Below, piece after piece: positions 1 through 10,139 of a DNA stretch of 64,000 nt (position 1 is its first letter; each line of letters opens with the position of its first letter). This DNA is from Sepioteuthis lessoniana (Eukaryota > Mollusca > Cephalopoda > Myopsida > Loliginidae). Under the pieces are notes generated by a model, which was not told the origin of the DNA, did no database searches, and saw nothing but the letters and a program-made list of their open reading frames with translations. The DNA lies in NCBI GenBank assembly GCA_963585895.1, contig OY757939.1:36947832-37011831 (forward strand), written 5' to 3'. A program made the translations under genes and the position numbers.

Positions 1-213
1 GATTAGAATAAACTTTCCCACATTTACTAATTAATAAAATTGATTTTTGCACAAGTATAAAATGTCCACTTTATTTCTGATTTCTTTTATCGATTATTAG
101 AGGCATTTGTACTTGTGTGTTGGGCAGGTATCTCGCTGTAGGAATCTACAGTTACGACCCATTATGTCTGGGTTGGGTATCGGGTTCATACTTCGTTTTC
201 ATTTTAAAGACGT

Positions 214-398
214 GGGTTATTAGATAAATAAAGTGAAATTTTTGATCGAGGAGGACCTATTATATACATTAGGGTCATTCAATAAATAAAGGGAATTTTT
301 GACCGAGGAGGGACCTATTATATACATGATGGTCATTCAATAAATAAAGGGAATTTTTGACCGATGGGGGACCTATTATATACATGAGGGTCATGTAA
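214..398. repeat. 58-bp tandem repeat, about 3 copies
   Basis: Three successive copies of a 58-bp unit containing 'gacctattatatacat' and 'attcaataaataaag'. The first motif recurs at 254, 312 and 370, exactly 58 bp apart. Copies differ by a few substitutions. No coding potential is seen. Confidence 0.9.
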
Positions 399-599
399 AA
401 ATTGAAAGAGTATTTAATTTCTGCACTCATAAAAATCTTTCCAGTGGTGGTGCGGGGGAGGGGTAAGCCAGGATCGTTAAGGCATTTTTGTCTGGAAAAA
501 GCTCTCCATGTAGTTCAAGTTACAGCGGCTCAATTCGCATGGATGTGCTAAAGGAGGGTTTCTTTGATAGCTGTATCTAAAAAAAGGTTGCTTGGTATC

Positions 600-1000
600 T
601 ACGTGTCCCACAAAAATCCGTAAGTGTAATATATTGCCTTGATCGGCGATGAATCCAGCAGATGTAGTTGATAGATACATCCAGAAGTAGATAAAATCAA
701 CAAAGAGACTCCAGGAAAAGCAGAAATGCGTGGGCGTAATACCAAGGAATAAAAAATGCGTGGGTGTAAGCCATGACCAATGGAGAACAAGCATTGCGTG
801 GGTATTAACCATGGCCAATGAAAATCAAGTATTATGTGGGTGAAGAGGCTTTGCTATGAGGGTCGTGTGGGAGTTTTAAGACTATATAAGGCGTAGAATT
901 TTGACTGAAGTTAGTCTTCGCTGGCTGTTCCGACTCCTGACAGCTCCTTTGTGTGCGCGAACTCTCTCTCTGTCGAAGAATATAATATAAGATTACATTT
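600..1000 (+). mobile_element. LTR-E copy 1 (solo-LTR-like, promoter-bearing)
   Basis: About 370 bp here match 29108-29460 in the same order: a start with 'ggcgatgaatcc', repeated 'gcgtgggtgtaa' and CCAATGG-type boxes, then 'gggagttttaagac' with a TATATAAG box (883-890), then a CTCCTGACAGCTCC-like stretch and an AATAAA-like signal near 979. A CCAAT/TATA/polyadenylation layout with no ORF is typical of a solo LTR. Terminal TG/CA and a target duplication were not resolved, so the ends are approximate. It could instead be a promoter-bearing non-LTR end. Confidence 0.5.
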
Positions 1001-1134
1001 TCATATATACGTTTTCGTGGTTGTTCGTCAAAATCAAGTGATAATATACAAAATTAGGAGGTCAGGAAAATTCAAAATAATTCGCTTATAAATTTCTGTC
1101 AGTGCAAATTCCAAGAAACCAGGAAAAGACAGGA

Positions 1135-1275
1135 TGACATGCTGGTGACTGGAATCATTAACCTTGGTACGGCAACCCAGCCTATGAGAAGGAAAACTCT
1201 GAATTCAAACTTATTAAACTCCACTTAAAAATGACCTTGTGTTGCTGCCTGCTCCAGTGGGGGTTGGTTAATTAT
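1135..1275 (+). repeat. SINE-H, truncated
   Basis: The segment 'ggaaaactctgaattcaaac', followed by a 'ttaaactcc' block and 'gaccttgtgt', recurs at 35.3, 23.6 and 61.7 kb. Copies end in 'ggttgggtaaat'. The tRNA-like head seen at 35.2 kb is missing here. Confidence 0.6.
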
Positions 1276-1456
1276 TTATATGGTTTCAAGTAACAAATAA
1301 TAATAAAGATAATTTACACAGTCATATGGTTTCTTATCTAATACTGATAATTTAAACACAATTTCATGGTTTAAAGTAACTTATAATAATTATTTCTTTG
1401 CTTACGATGGTTTTAAGTAGTTTAATCTAACAACAATAATTTGCAAACAATTATAT
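1276..1456. repeat. Family N AT-rich repeat, degenerate
   Basis: Loose repeats of 'atatggtttcaagtaa', 'ctaatactgataat' and 'acacagt'. They are related to the regular 71-bp array at 45.35 kb and to pieces at 4.9, 28.7 and 47.5 kb. Confidence 0.5.
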
Positions 1457-2190
1457 GGTGCTGGGCCGCTGCAGGCATTGGACTCCATGTCAATGCACAC
1501 AAAACGAAATTTATGTGCTTTAATCAGAAAGGCGACATCTCCACACTAGACGGAACCTCCCAGAAACTGGTTGACAAATTCACCTACCTAGGAAGCAGCG
1601 TCTCATCAACCGAAAAAGACATCGACACACGGCTAACGAAGGCATGGACAGCTATCGATGGGCTTTTGATCATATGGAAATCAAACCTGACCGATAAAAT
1701 GAAACGCAGTTTCTTCCAGGCGGCGGTCGTGTCGATACTGCTGTATGGATGCACTACTTGGACGCTGACTAAACGGTTGGAGAAGAAGCTCGACGGCAAT
1801 TATACAAGAATGTTGCGAGCAATATTGAACAGGTCCTGGCAGCAACACCCCACACGGCGCCAACTGTACGGCCACCTACCACCTCTCACGAAAACTATAC
1901 AAGCTAGACGAACCAGAGATACCGAACACTGCTGGTGAAGCAAAGACGAGATCGTAAGTGATGTGCTCCTGTGGACCCCCGCATATGGCCAATCAAAAAC
2001 AGGACGACCAGCTCGAACATTCATACAGCAGCTATGTGATGATACGGGATGTAACCCCGAAGACCTGCCGAAGGCGATGAATGATAGGGAGACGTGGAGA
2101 GAGAGAGGGTCAGGGATATCCGTGCTAGCCGCACGTCATGATGATGATGATGTCAAGCCAAAGATGAAGAAGAGAACTTCCCAGGATTGA
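1457..2190 (+). pseudogene. LINE-D ORF2 3' relic (reverse-transcriptase C-terminal region)
   Basis: One reading frame covers this segment, broken by a single TGA at 1936-1938 where the other copies suggest an Arg codon. The peptide has the signature of the C-terminal part of an endonuclease/reverse-transcriptase protein from a non-LTR element: HVNAHKTKFMCFN, then FTYLGSSVSSTEKDI, then LLYGCTTWTLTKRLEKKLDG, YTRMLRAILNRSW, and after the stop DVLLWTPAYG and DTGCNPEDLPKAMNDRE. The catalytic YxDD domain is absent, so this is a 5'-truncated insertion, as is usual for LINEs. It ends in a (GATGAT) tail at about 2140-2152. It is the least damaged of the LINE-D copies here. The clade is uncertain. Confidence 0.85.
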
Positions 2191-2392
2191 GAGTTGCATA
2201 GATAAAATAATCTGAGAATTAGAAAAATATACAAAAAAGAACAAAGAAAAACTATTTACAGCAGCGAGTAACAGCAATGTTAACTCGAATAAAAACAGTA
2301 AAACAACAAAATATAGAAGGAAAAAAAAGAAAGAAAAACAACGGTACGGATACTTCAAATGTCATGGCTAAGAAAGATGAACCTCTGGAGAA

Positions 2393-2773
2393 TGGTTTGG
2401 TTTGGTTTCATGGCATATCAACCATTGTAGGTTATTTAATGCCAAATCCATTTTTATACATATTAACAGTCATGTTTCAAGCAATTCAGTTTAGTATAAG
2501 TATAGTTTTTGGTTACACTCAGTTAAATGTCAAAACAGTTCTATTTCAAGCAATTCAGTTTAGCATAAGTACACAGTTTAGTCCTATTTGATCTATCGGG
2601 TGCTACCTTGGAGAAATGGAAACGAAGAGGTACTCCGCATTCCTCAAAGCTCCAGCATTACTAGAACCTCACCATCGGATTATTTACTGTCATATTCAGA
2701 ACGCTCGTTGGGGGAGTTTTACGGCTTTGTAGAGAAGCAGTCGGTGTATTCTGCAGCCCCAGCCAACTGGGCA
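2393..2773 (-). repeat. SINE-B (minus strand)
   Basis: On the plus strand it begins with the tail complement (GGTTTGGTTTGG, then 'catggcatatcaacc') and ends at the head ('cagccccagccaactggg'). The body has the shared blocks 'ctccagcattactagaacctc' and repeats of 'caattcagtttagcataagt'. The same order is seen in about ten copies in this window. 2191-2392 holds nothing recognisable. Confidence 0.85.
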
Positions 2774-2929
2774 AAAACCTCAAGAGAGAAACTGAAGCTC
2801 TCACATTATCAGTACGAAATATTGCCATAAGGACCAAATATATCCAAGCGAAAATTTGATAATACACAACAAAATAACAAAAGTAGTTTATTTGGTGACG
2901 AAAACGAAATAATAAATCATATAAAAAAC

Positions 2930-3040
2930 GAATGAAGCAAACTAGTACAGAAGGAATTCAAGAGTAGACACGACTGGATGTGAACAGTGAGCAGTTAGGA
3001 ACTGTGCAAGAAATGTAACTTTGGCCTTATGACCAAATGG
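2930..3040 (+). pseudogene. LINE-L ORF2 relic, 5' piece (split by LINE-D)
   Basis: Translation gives an 'ELCKKCNF...TKW'-like stretch, which matches the 'ELC...KW' region of the other LINE-L copies at 9.2 and 10.2 kb. The element resumes at 3640 after an inserted LINE-D. Degenerate. Confidence 0.5.
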
Positions 3041-3639
3041 TATATGTATCATCATATGCCACCAGCACAGATCTCCCTGACCCTCTCTTGCTACCCGTCT
3101 CTATCGTCCATCGCTTCCGGTAGGTCTTCAAGGCTACATCCTTTATCAGCACAGAGCTGTTGTATATAGGTTCTAGCTGGTCGTCCTACCTTTGCTTGTC
3201 CATCACTAATGAGTTCGTCCCTACTTCTCCAGCAGTGTCCTGAATGTCTGGTTTGTCTAACTTGGATAGTTTTAGTGATGGGTGGTAAGTAGCCGTACAG
3301 CTACTGTTTTGTGGGATGCAGCCTTCAGGACTTGTTTAATATTACTCACGGCATTCTTGTGTAATTGCCGTCAAGCTTTTTCTCCATACGTTTTGTTAGC
3401 TTCCATGTGGTGCATCTATATAGCAGTATCGACATGACTGCTGCTTGGAAAAAATACATTTTATTTTATCGGTTAGGTCTAACTTCCATATGACCGATAG
3501 TCTATCGTTAGCTGTCCATGCCTTTACTAGTCACGTGTTGATGTCTCTCTCGGTTGATGAGATACTGCTTCCTAGGTAGGTGAAATTGTTTACTAGTTTC
3601 CAGGAACTACCGTTTTGTGGGGGGATGTCGCCTTTGTCC
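3041..3639 (-). pseudogene. LINE-D relic inserted into LINE-L
   Basis: The minus-strand LINE-D 3' end runs from an (ATC)-rich tail complement at about 3049 through complements of the DLP/AMDDR, LYGHLPP, LYGCTTW and YLGSSISSTE regions, to the 'ggggggatgtcgcc' block near 3630. Many frameshifts and stops. LINE-L sequence flanks both sides ('ELCKK' before, 'NETDKILWDFVI' after), so this copy landed inside an older LINE-L. Confidence 0.8.
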
Positions 3640-4018
3640 CAATGAATGAGACGGATAAAATCCTTTGGGATTTTGTGATTATCACCCGGCCAGAAGAACA
3701 GACTTAATGTAAATAATATACATTAAAAAGAAGAGATCTAGCCAGCTAAAGGATTTTGCTGTTCCGGTGGATCACGGAGAGAAAATAAAAGAAAGCGAAA
3801 AAATAGACAAATACTTGGACCTTGCTGGAGGGTGACAGTGTTTGGTGCGCTAACAAAGGTCTGAAAATGCTTGGAAAGAAAAGACTGGTGGAATTAGAAA
3901 TCAAAGGAAAAATCGATACCATCGCGACTACAGCATTATTAAGATTGGCTAGAATACTTAGCAGAGTCCTGGAGACCCGAAGAAACTTGCTGTATCTCAA
4001 GGTAAAGACCACGAGCTA
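3640..4018 (+). pseudogene. LINE-L ORF2 relic, C-terminal piece
   Basis: The peptides NETDKILWDFVI, DFAVPVDHGEKIKESEKIDKYLDLA and, in another frame (3822-4019), LVELEIKGKIDTIATTALLRLARILSRVLETRRNLL are those of the C-terminal end of a second non-LTR reverse-transcriptase family. The order is that of the intact protein, but at least one frameshift separates the blocks. The final ATALLR-ARILRRVLE-like block is the most conserved part and recurs at about 10.05 and 10.6 kb. Confidence 0.8.
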
Positions 4019-4138
4019 AAGCTGGTCTGGAAAACACCACAAGGAGTAATATAATTACAATATTGTGTGATATGTAGTAGGAAGAAGGTTTTTAGTCAAA
4101 AGAAAAATACTAATAATTGACCATTCAACTTAATGGCA

Positions 4139-4907
4139 CAGGGTGGGGAAGCAAAATTAGGTATATTCTAGTATAATAATACATGACTCTATTATAGAAC
4201 AAGATTTATTTTAATTTAAAGAAATGACAACAAAACAAGAAGATAGACTCAAAACAGTAAATTTACTCAGTATGACCACCATTTTTTAAATCATACTATC
4301 AACAAGCCTTCAAAACGATTTGCCTGCCTTCAAACTAAATTCTGTAGACAACTTATTCCATTCCTCCTCAATAGCAGTTTTAAGCGAACCAACATTTGGA
4401 TGGGAAGTTGCATTTGTTTTGTTATCTAAAACGCCTCATATTGTGTAATAGAATTGGTTAAGGTCTGAGCTTAAATCTTGTTTAATTGCTGTTCTCACAG
4501 TATTTATCGTGGACTTTTATTTTATTAGCGTGCTTGACGTTTTGGGGTCCTTCTTAATGGCCGTACCGAGAGCGGTTAAAAAGCCTTCTTTTGGTTCTTT
4601 GTTTAATCCTCCAGTCCCTCTTTTCCTTAAAAAATCTATTTTTTTGTGAATTTTTTCTTTCTTTTGTATATGGTAGACAAAAAAAGGTTGGCTTGGTCTT
4701 GACTGAAGCAAATCATAGATTCTTTGTCGTTTCTTTTCTTGCTCACTCATATTGGGCTGAATTTTGATAAAAATAAGTGCTTGATTAATAGAGCTAATCA
4801 TGAAAATTTAGATTTATCGCGTTTTTTTATTGTTTTTTTAAAAATTTGACTGATATGATTAAAAAACCGCTTTAAAAAATTATTCAATATTTTGCTTCCG
4901 CACCCTG
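4139..4907 (-). mobile_element. Tc1/mariner (IS630-type) element, internally deleted
   Basis: Terminal inverted repeats of about 20 bp, CAGGGTGsGGAAGCAAAAT, bound a 769-bp element. The right end abuts a TA (4908-4909); the left target dinucleotide is mutated to CA. The minus-strand transposase remnant lies at 4268-4755. A complete relative would be about 1.3 kb, so roughly 40% of the coding region is missing. Confidence 0.85.
4268..4755 (-). pseudogene. Tc1/mariner transposase relic (N-terminal HTH fused to DDE end)
   Basis: The minus-strand ORF at 4517-4801 contains MSEQEKKRQRIYDLLQS and ends LGTAIKKDPKTS, the helix-turn-helix part of a Tc1/mariner transposase. Downstream, in frame-shifted pieces, come VRTAIKQDLSSDLNQFYYTI and then VLDNKTNATSHPNVGSLKTA and EEEWNKLS, which are the region around the third catalytic Asp and the C-terminus. 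The segment with the first two catalytic Asp residues is absent. In-frame stops follow FYYTI, KSF and DSMI. The protein cannot be active. Confidence 0.85.
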
Positions 4908-4914
4908 TATACGC

Positions 4915-5045
4915 ACAAAATATAATCCTTAATAAATAGTTACTGCTTCAAGTAACAATTCTTAAAACAATTATGTACACACAGTTATATGGTTTCAAGT
5001 ATTCCTATCTAATACTAATAATTTTCAAATAGATCAATTTGATCC
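4915..5045. repeat. Family N AT-rich repeat fragment
   Basis: 'acacagttatatggtttcaa' followed by 'gtattcctatctaatactaa' match the family N unit (see 45350-45650). Confidence 0.5.
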
Positions 5046-5097
5046 ATAGATAGGATCCTAAAAGGAATGGCCATTTCAGGTAAAAATCGACTTGAGA

Positions 5098-5250
5098 TTA
5101 ATGGCAATAAAGGACTTTCTACTCTGCTCAGATCTCCATAACTCTAACTTCACCATCAGATTCAGTTTAGTATCGTACTCAGTACACCCTCTTTTGCGGG
5201 GCTGTATTACCCCTCTGCAGGAAATACAATCTACGTATTCCAAGACCCGC
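5098..5250 (-). repeat. SINE-B/B' fragment
   Basis: The order 'atggcaataaagga', 'atctcc', 'caccatcagattcag' and 'cccctctgcaggaaatac' is that of the SINE-B' body on the minus strand. Truncated at both ends. The following 400 bases (5251-5650) hold only a short (CT)n/(CA)n/(TA)n tract near 5525-5600. Confidence 0.55.
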
Positions 5251-5649
5251 CGACGTTTATTCAAATTTATTATAATTGTTGGCAAAAAATAGAAAATTGG
5301 TTCTGTAATATTGAATGAAAGTAACATTTACTGATGAATGTATAGAAGCGTGAAATCAGTTGTCAGTCGTGACATTTATAAAAATATTGCGTGTTTGGTA
5401 AATGTTCATGCTGAGAGCAGGAAAATGGTTCATGTCAATGAATGATCAGATTACATTAACACTCGAACAGTAATCTAAGTTCAATTTTCTTTTGTAAGAG
5501 CATTACTTATTTCTATGTTTAGTTCCCCCCACCCCCCTCTCTCTCTCTATGTCTCACACACACACACACATACACACTTTTATATATATATGTATATATG
5601 AACACACAGATCGTTTGAAAACGTTTTTATAAATCAAGAAAATGCTAGC

Positions 5650-5890
5650 TCAGTCAGCTGAGCTGTAAAATACATCGACTGCATCTCTGCAGAGGAGTAA
5701 GACCCCTACAACGAATGTCCTAGATATGTCACTTAACTATATTCAACGGTAAGGCTTCATTCCCTGAACTTTAAGGAAAGTAGAGTACCCTTTCATTGCC
5801 ATTACTTCCAGGTTCACTCTGACCCTGAATGGTTGTATCTTTTAGACTCCCATGTATAGGTCAAATAGAACTGTTTAATAAGTTACGACA
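5650..5890 (+). repeat. SINE-B fragment
   Basis: The head ('cagtcagctgagctgtaaaata') and body through 'ggtcaaatagaactg' are recognisable, but the tail is missing. It lies directly upstream of a fuller copy in the same orientation. Confidence 0.7.
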
Positions 5891-5908
5891 CTTTCCAATC
5901 TCAATTTG

Positions 5909-6402
5909 ACCCAGTCGGTTGGGGCTGTGGAATATACCGATTGTATCTTTGCAGAATGGTAAGACTCCCCAACGAGCGTCCTGTATATGACACTAAACAA
6001 TCTGATGGTGAAGTTCCAGTAATGCTGATGGTTTGGGGAAGGCGGAGTACCCCTTTATTGCCATCATTCCCAGGTCCTCTCTGGCCCGTAGTGGTATCAT
6101 GGGTTAAATAGAACTACACTGTGTGCTTGAGCTAAACTAAATTGCTTAAAATAGAACTGTTTTTACTTTTAACTGTGTGTAAATAAATGACTGATGTTTA
6201 ATTGAATTGTTAGCAATACTTGGAACCATTTAACTTTGTTGGCTAATTGAATAGCTTGAAAGGAACTGCTTTTGACATTTAAACTGTGTACTTATGCTAA
6301 ACTGAATTGTTTGAAATAGAACTGTTTATATGTATAAAAAAGGATTTTGCATTATATAATCTACAAAGGTTAATATGCCGTAAAACCAAACCAAACCAAA
6401 CC
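5909..6402 (+). repeat. SINE-B, near full length
   Basis: Head 'cccagtcggttggggctgtg', body 'gacactaaacaatctgatgg', then 'aatagaactg' units and the tail 'ttaatatgccgtaaaaccaa' followed by AACC repeats. It is a good reference copy for the family. 6403-6800 holds nothing recognisable. Confidence 0.85.
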
Positions 6403-6799
6403 AATTTCAATTGATTGAAAGGGAGAATATAAGAATATCCCATTTGGCTGCGGGAAGAGTATGTGGATGAGCGTAATGTGTAAATGAACAGACAACAAAC
6501 AATGTAGAACATAAGAATAGAATGACTTATCGCTGTAAATAATTGAGTGGAAGTTGTTCCCTACAAACTGTCAAACGGCTTTATGTAGAGATACCCAAAT
6601 CAAATAATTTCATAAACACTTTTATACTCAAACCATTTTCAATGCCTTTTTATAAATAATTGCCAATTAAACTTCTAAGTAGAAATGTAGGCAAAATCTT
6701 TATATTTATGATAAAGAATAATTTGTTTATCTGCCTTCTATTGACGGCCAAAGAATTTGCCGAAGAGATATCAAATTTACAATACATTGTACATGGCTA

Positions 6800-6935
6800 C
6801 TCTAACTTCATCAACTCATGCTGATAGCACGGTGTTCCCTAATTCTGTCTGGATCAGGTCCCTATCATCCATCGCTCTTGGTAGGTCCTCAAGACCTCAT
6901 CTAGTCTCCGTACTGAGCTTATAAATCCTTGGTGG
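6800..6935 (-). pseudogene. LINE-D 3' fragment
   Basis: The plus-strand text 'catccatcgctcttggtagg' followed by 'tcctcaagacctcatct' is the complement of the block encoding the ED-LPxAMDDRE region of LINE-D. Only the last ~45 codons remain. Confidence 0.65.
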
Positions 6936-7008
6936 TCGGCCAGGGGTTGCTTACGTGTGTAAGGCGTGTTGTTCAAAAGTCATTTTTAAAAACACGAGCA
7001 AGCAATCC

Positions 7009-7045
7009 CTGATGATGGCCTATGAAGGGTCCGAAAGCGCTCCGG
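7009..7045 (+). ncRNA. Hammerhead-like motif (degenerate)
   Basis: CTGATGA (7009-7015), a short hairpin GGCC-loop-GGtCC, then GAAA (7033-7036) gives the CUGANGA/stem II/GAAA core order of a hammerhead. Stem III (AGCGCU) would be a self-complementary minimal stem, and the stem I pairing (UCC/GGA) needs a bulge. Probably a piece of a Penelope-like or related element. Activity is doubtful. Confidence 0.3.
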
Positions 7046-7155
7046 ACAGTTTTGGTAAATTCTTCTAGCAATTCCAACCTGAAACTAAGACACTTACCAG
7101 ATTACTTTTTGAAAGGAACTTAAATGAATTATACACAGAAAATGTGTTTTTATTA

Positions 7156-7157
<2 letters not shown>

Positions 7158-7192
<35 letters not shown>
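7158..7192. repeat. (TA)n microsatellite
   Basis: About 17 uninterrupted TA units. Confidence 0.95.
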
Positions 7193-7200
<8 letters not shown>

Positions 7201-7350
7201 TCATTTATACTAAGTAAATTTTCTTCTACACCAGAGATACCAGAATTTTATTATTTCTTGTGAAATAAGAAAGAATACGAATCCTATTAGACATTATTTA
7301 TTACCAAACTCTACATCTTTGAAACACTGTTACCAAAGATATGTATATGT

Positions 7351-7560
7351 AGTAGTTTAGTTTAGTTTCTTTGTTTAATAGCATATCAAACTTTGTGGGT
7401 TATTTAATGTCAAAGGCATCCTTGTCGAAGAACAGAAATGATACGGCAGTGGCGGTGGGGGATAACGAGGGTTCGTTCGTAACGTAATAACTCGAATGGA
7501 GATCGAACTCGCTTATTACGACGTCGCTGTTCAGCAACTTAGCCACTACGCCACTAATAT
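7351..7560 (-). repeat. SINE-A (minus strand), diverged
   Basis: The tail complement ('tttaatagcatatcaa') leads, followed by 'ttatttaatgtcaaagg', the 'gaagaaca' block and the B-box complement 'gagatcgaactcgctta'. The A-box complement sits near 7545. Confidence 0.75.
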
Positions 7561-7564
7561 ATTT

Positions 7565-7640
7565 CCCATTTTGCTGGGACAGTAGAACAGACCAACTGCA
7601 TCTCTGCAGCGGAGTAAGACTCCCCAAACAAGTGAGACCA
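7565..7640 (+). repeat. SINE-B head fragment
   Basis: 'ccaactgcatctctgcagcg' followed by 'gagtaagactcccc' is the SINE-B head, which then breaks off. Confidence 0.55.
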
Positions 7641-7689
7641 TTGACAATTCGCCCCTACCGTAAGTTGTGCTTTTTCAGGGCATCACTGT

Positions 7690-7795
7690 TCAAATTATGT
7701 CTTAAATAGTACTGTTCAACAAGTATGGCTTTGGCATTAAATAACCCATGATGGTTAATATGCTATTAAATAAAGAAATCGAAACCAAACTAACG
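7690..7795 (+). repeat. SINE-A 3' tail fragment
   Basis: 'ggctttggcattaaataacc' and 'atgctattaaataaag' are the SINE-A 3' end. 7796-8627 contains no recognisable feature. Confidence 0.6.
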
Positions 7796-8627
7796 TTATA
7801 GTAAAACTTTCAAAACTAATATATCTGGAAGCTGTAATAAGGTTTCGATACTATATACATTAAGATGAAAGGTTTGTTTTGCTCTAAAAGAAAATTTCAA
7901 GTATTTCTTTATAACGAATTGTATCACTCGCGTTTTCCAAAGCCCCCTCGCCACTGTTTGTCTCAAGAGAGCTGCTAAATCATATCAATTTACTTCCCAA
8001 TACGTAATGTAGGCCTATCGGAAGGATTTTATATATGAGAGTATCTTTCGATTCGATTGATCGGAGATTGCAAGTTTTATCTGTCCAGATCGCTTGATAG
8101 AAACTCTGGCTTTCTTCTTGTCATGAAATCCTTCTTACATATCTGTCGTGTTTTGGCGGGAAGATTTCAGTTGATCGTAAATGTTGTTTTCGCCGAGGAG
8201 CATTCATAATAATGGCGGGTTTTGTATGGAGGTCGCATTAAGAAAAATGTTCGAGAACAAAATAAAAAAAAAAAAATTGGAGAGGATTGCATTTCGGAAG
8301 TGATCATTCTTTTGTCGTTCTGAAAATCTCCAAGGTGGCTAGCAGAGCAATAAATTATGAAATCCATGCCGAGCGTAAGAAATCCGATTTTCCCGCCTTA
8401 GCGAGGGAGGTAACAAGGGAAAAAAATCCGAAGAGATGAATAGGTGGGTAAGAAAAATTGGGAGGAAGAAAAGTTTTTCGGGTTTGTTTGTATATCTCTT
8501 TATTACTGTTGAATATTTCGTTGCAGTAAACACGTTGTTTTTAGTCTTAGTTGAAGAAGTGCTTTTTTTCATCAGAACCCTTAGTTGATTAGTGGCTAAT
8601 TTGGCCTTGCCTAGAATGAATCATATG

Positions 8628-8681
<54 letters not shown>

Positions 8682-8856
8682 TATATATATATATATATAT
8701 ATATATAAAGAGAGAGAGAGAGAGAGAAAGAAAGAGAGAATATGCATATGTAAGATATATATACAGGAAGAGAGAGAGAATGAATGTATGTGTGTAATAT
8801 ATATACGTATATAGAGAGTGACAGAGAGAGAAAGACGGAGTGAGTGTGTGTATGTA

Positions 8857-8893
<37 letters not shown>

Positions 8894-8920
8894 ATTTGCA
8901 TTTTTGCGTGATATATATAT

Positions 8921-8969
<49 letters not shown>

Positions 8970-9035
8970 AATGTGTGTATGTGCGTATGAGAAAGAGAGA
9001 GTGTTTATATGTGATATATATATATACATATATAC

Positions 9036-9067
<32 letters not shown>

Positions 9068-9104
9068 GGAGAAAGAAAGAGAATGTGAGTGTGCATGTGT
9101 GTGT

Positions 9105-9148
<44 letters not shown>
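8628..9148. repeat. Compound microsatellite (TA)n(GA)n(GT)n
   Basis: About 520 bp of alternating TA, GA and GT/CA runs. Open frames of 100-180 codons on both strands are a by-product of the simple sequence. Confidence 0.95.
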
Positions 9149-9151
<3 letters not shown>

Positions 9152-9194
9152 GGAGAGACGAAACAGTTAATCACATAATTAACGAGCGCTGTAA

Positions 9195-9344
9195 GAAAGA
9201 GGATGAGAACAGGTACCTATGGTTGGGGAAAAGTAATCAACAGGGAATTGTGCAAGACATTGAAATTTAACCATATTGACAGATATTATATGCAGAAACG
9301 AGTATCTGTCTAAAAAATAAGTACAAAATTCTCTGTGATTTTAG
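9195..9344 (+). pseudogene. LINE-L ORF2 relic, upstream piece
   Basis: Translation gives WLGKVINRELCKTLKFNHID, the region just upstream of the DFNIQ-like block of LINE-L. The element is interrupted by SINE-A at 9345 and resumes near 9700. Confidence 0.55.
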
Positions 9345-9590
9345 GGCTTGTTTTCTTTGTTTAATGGCATATCAACCTTGGTGGTTTGATTCATACCAAG
9401 TCCATCCTTCCAGAAGAAGAGCAGCTGCGATATTAATTAACCCGTAGCTAGTGGGGATAAGGGGGTTCAATACCTTTCCAAAGCGTATTAGTTTGAAAGT
9501 AAACATATTAGCATGACTGGAGCTCGAAATCGTTCACTTCCGGATCGCAGTTCAGCTCGTAGGCCATTATGCCACGGTGACTCCCCCTTC
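9345..9590 (-). repeat. SINE-A (minus strand) inside LINE-L
   Basis: 'tttaatggcatatcaacc' is followed by the body, the B-box complement ('ctggagctcgaaatcg') and the head complement 'cacggtgactccccc'. A second, 3'-only SINE-A piece follows at 9625-9690 ('atggtatatcatccttc'). Confidence 0.75.
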
Positions 9591-9689
9591 TCTGTAATTT
9601 TTAGATATAAACGGTTCGATTTCATTTTTAAATGGTATATCATCCTTCGTGGGGTTTTTATATCCAAGTCCATCCATGTCAATGAAGGA

Positions 9690-10130
9690 CACTGCTGATA
9701 CTATTTAACACATATCTGGGGACCCCACTCCAAGATACAAATGGGTCACCCGATCCAAGCCGAAAGATCAGACTTGGTATCAGCTAAAAAGAAGAAATGT
9801 AAGTTCTGGGATTTTGCCGATACAGCAAAACCACAGATATAAATAAAGGAAAGCAAAAAAAAAAAAAAAAGCAAAAAAAAAACAAAAAAAAAAAACAAGA
9901 AAAATACCTGGATCTTGCCCGAGAGCTGAAGATATGAAACAATAAAGTTATAGTGGTAATAAGGTAGTATTTTAAGTCAAAGAACAGTTCTGAAAATCCT
10001 AGAAAAGAGATCGGTTGAACTGGACATGAGAGAAAGAAATGAGACCATCCAGAACACTGAGGTCAATTAGAATACTGAGACAGGTCCTTATGATCTGATG
10101 AGTCTTACTCTCATTCAGACTTGAGTGAAA
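9690..10130 (+). pseudogene. LINE-L ORF2 relic, C-terminal piece
   Basis: Recognisable blocks are ERSDLVSAKKKKCKFWDFADTA, the YLDLARELK equivalent at about 9905, and the final TALLR/RILRQVL-like block near 10050-10090. An A-rich expansion (9855-9895) sits in the middle. Numerous frameshifts. Confidence 0.7.
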
Positions 10131-10139
10131 ACTGGGAAA

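Noticed and set aside
8589..9270. Open frames of 103-181 codons on both strands
   Set aside because: They lie in (TA)n(GA)n(GT)n microsatellite sequence and encode only Ser-Leu, Tyr-Ile and Arg-Glu runs.
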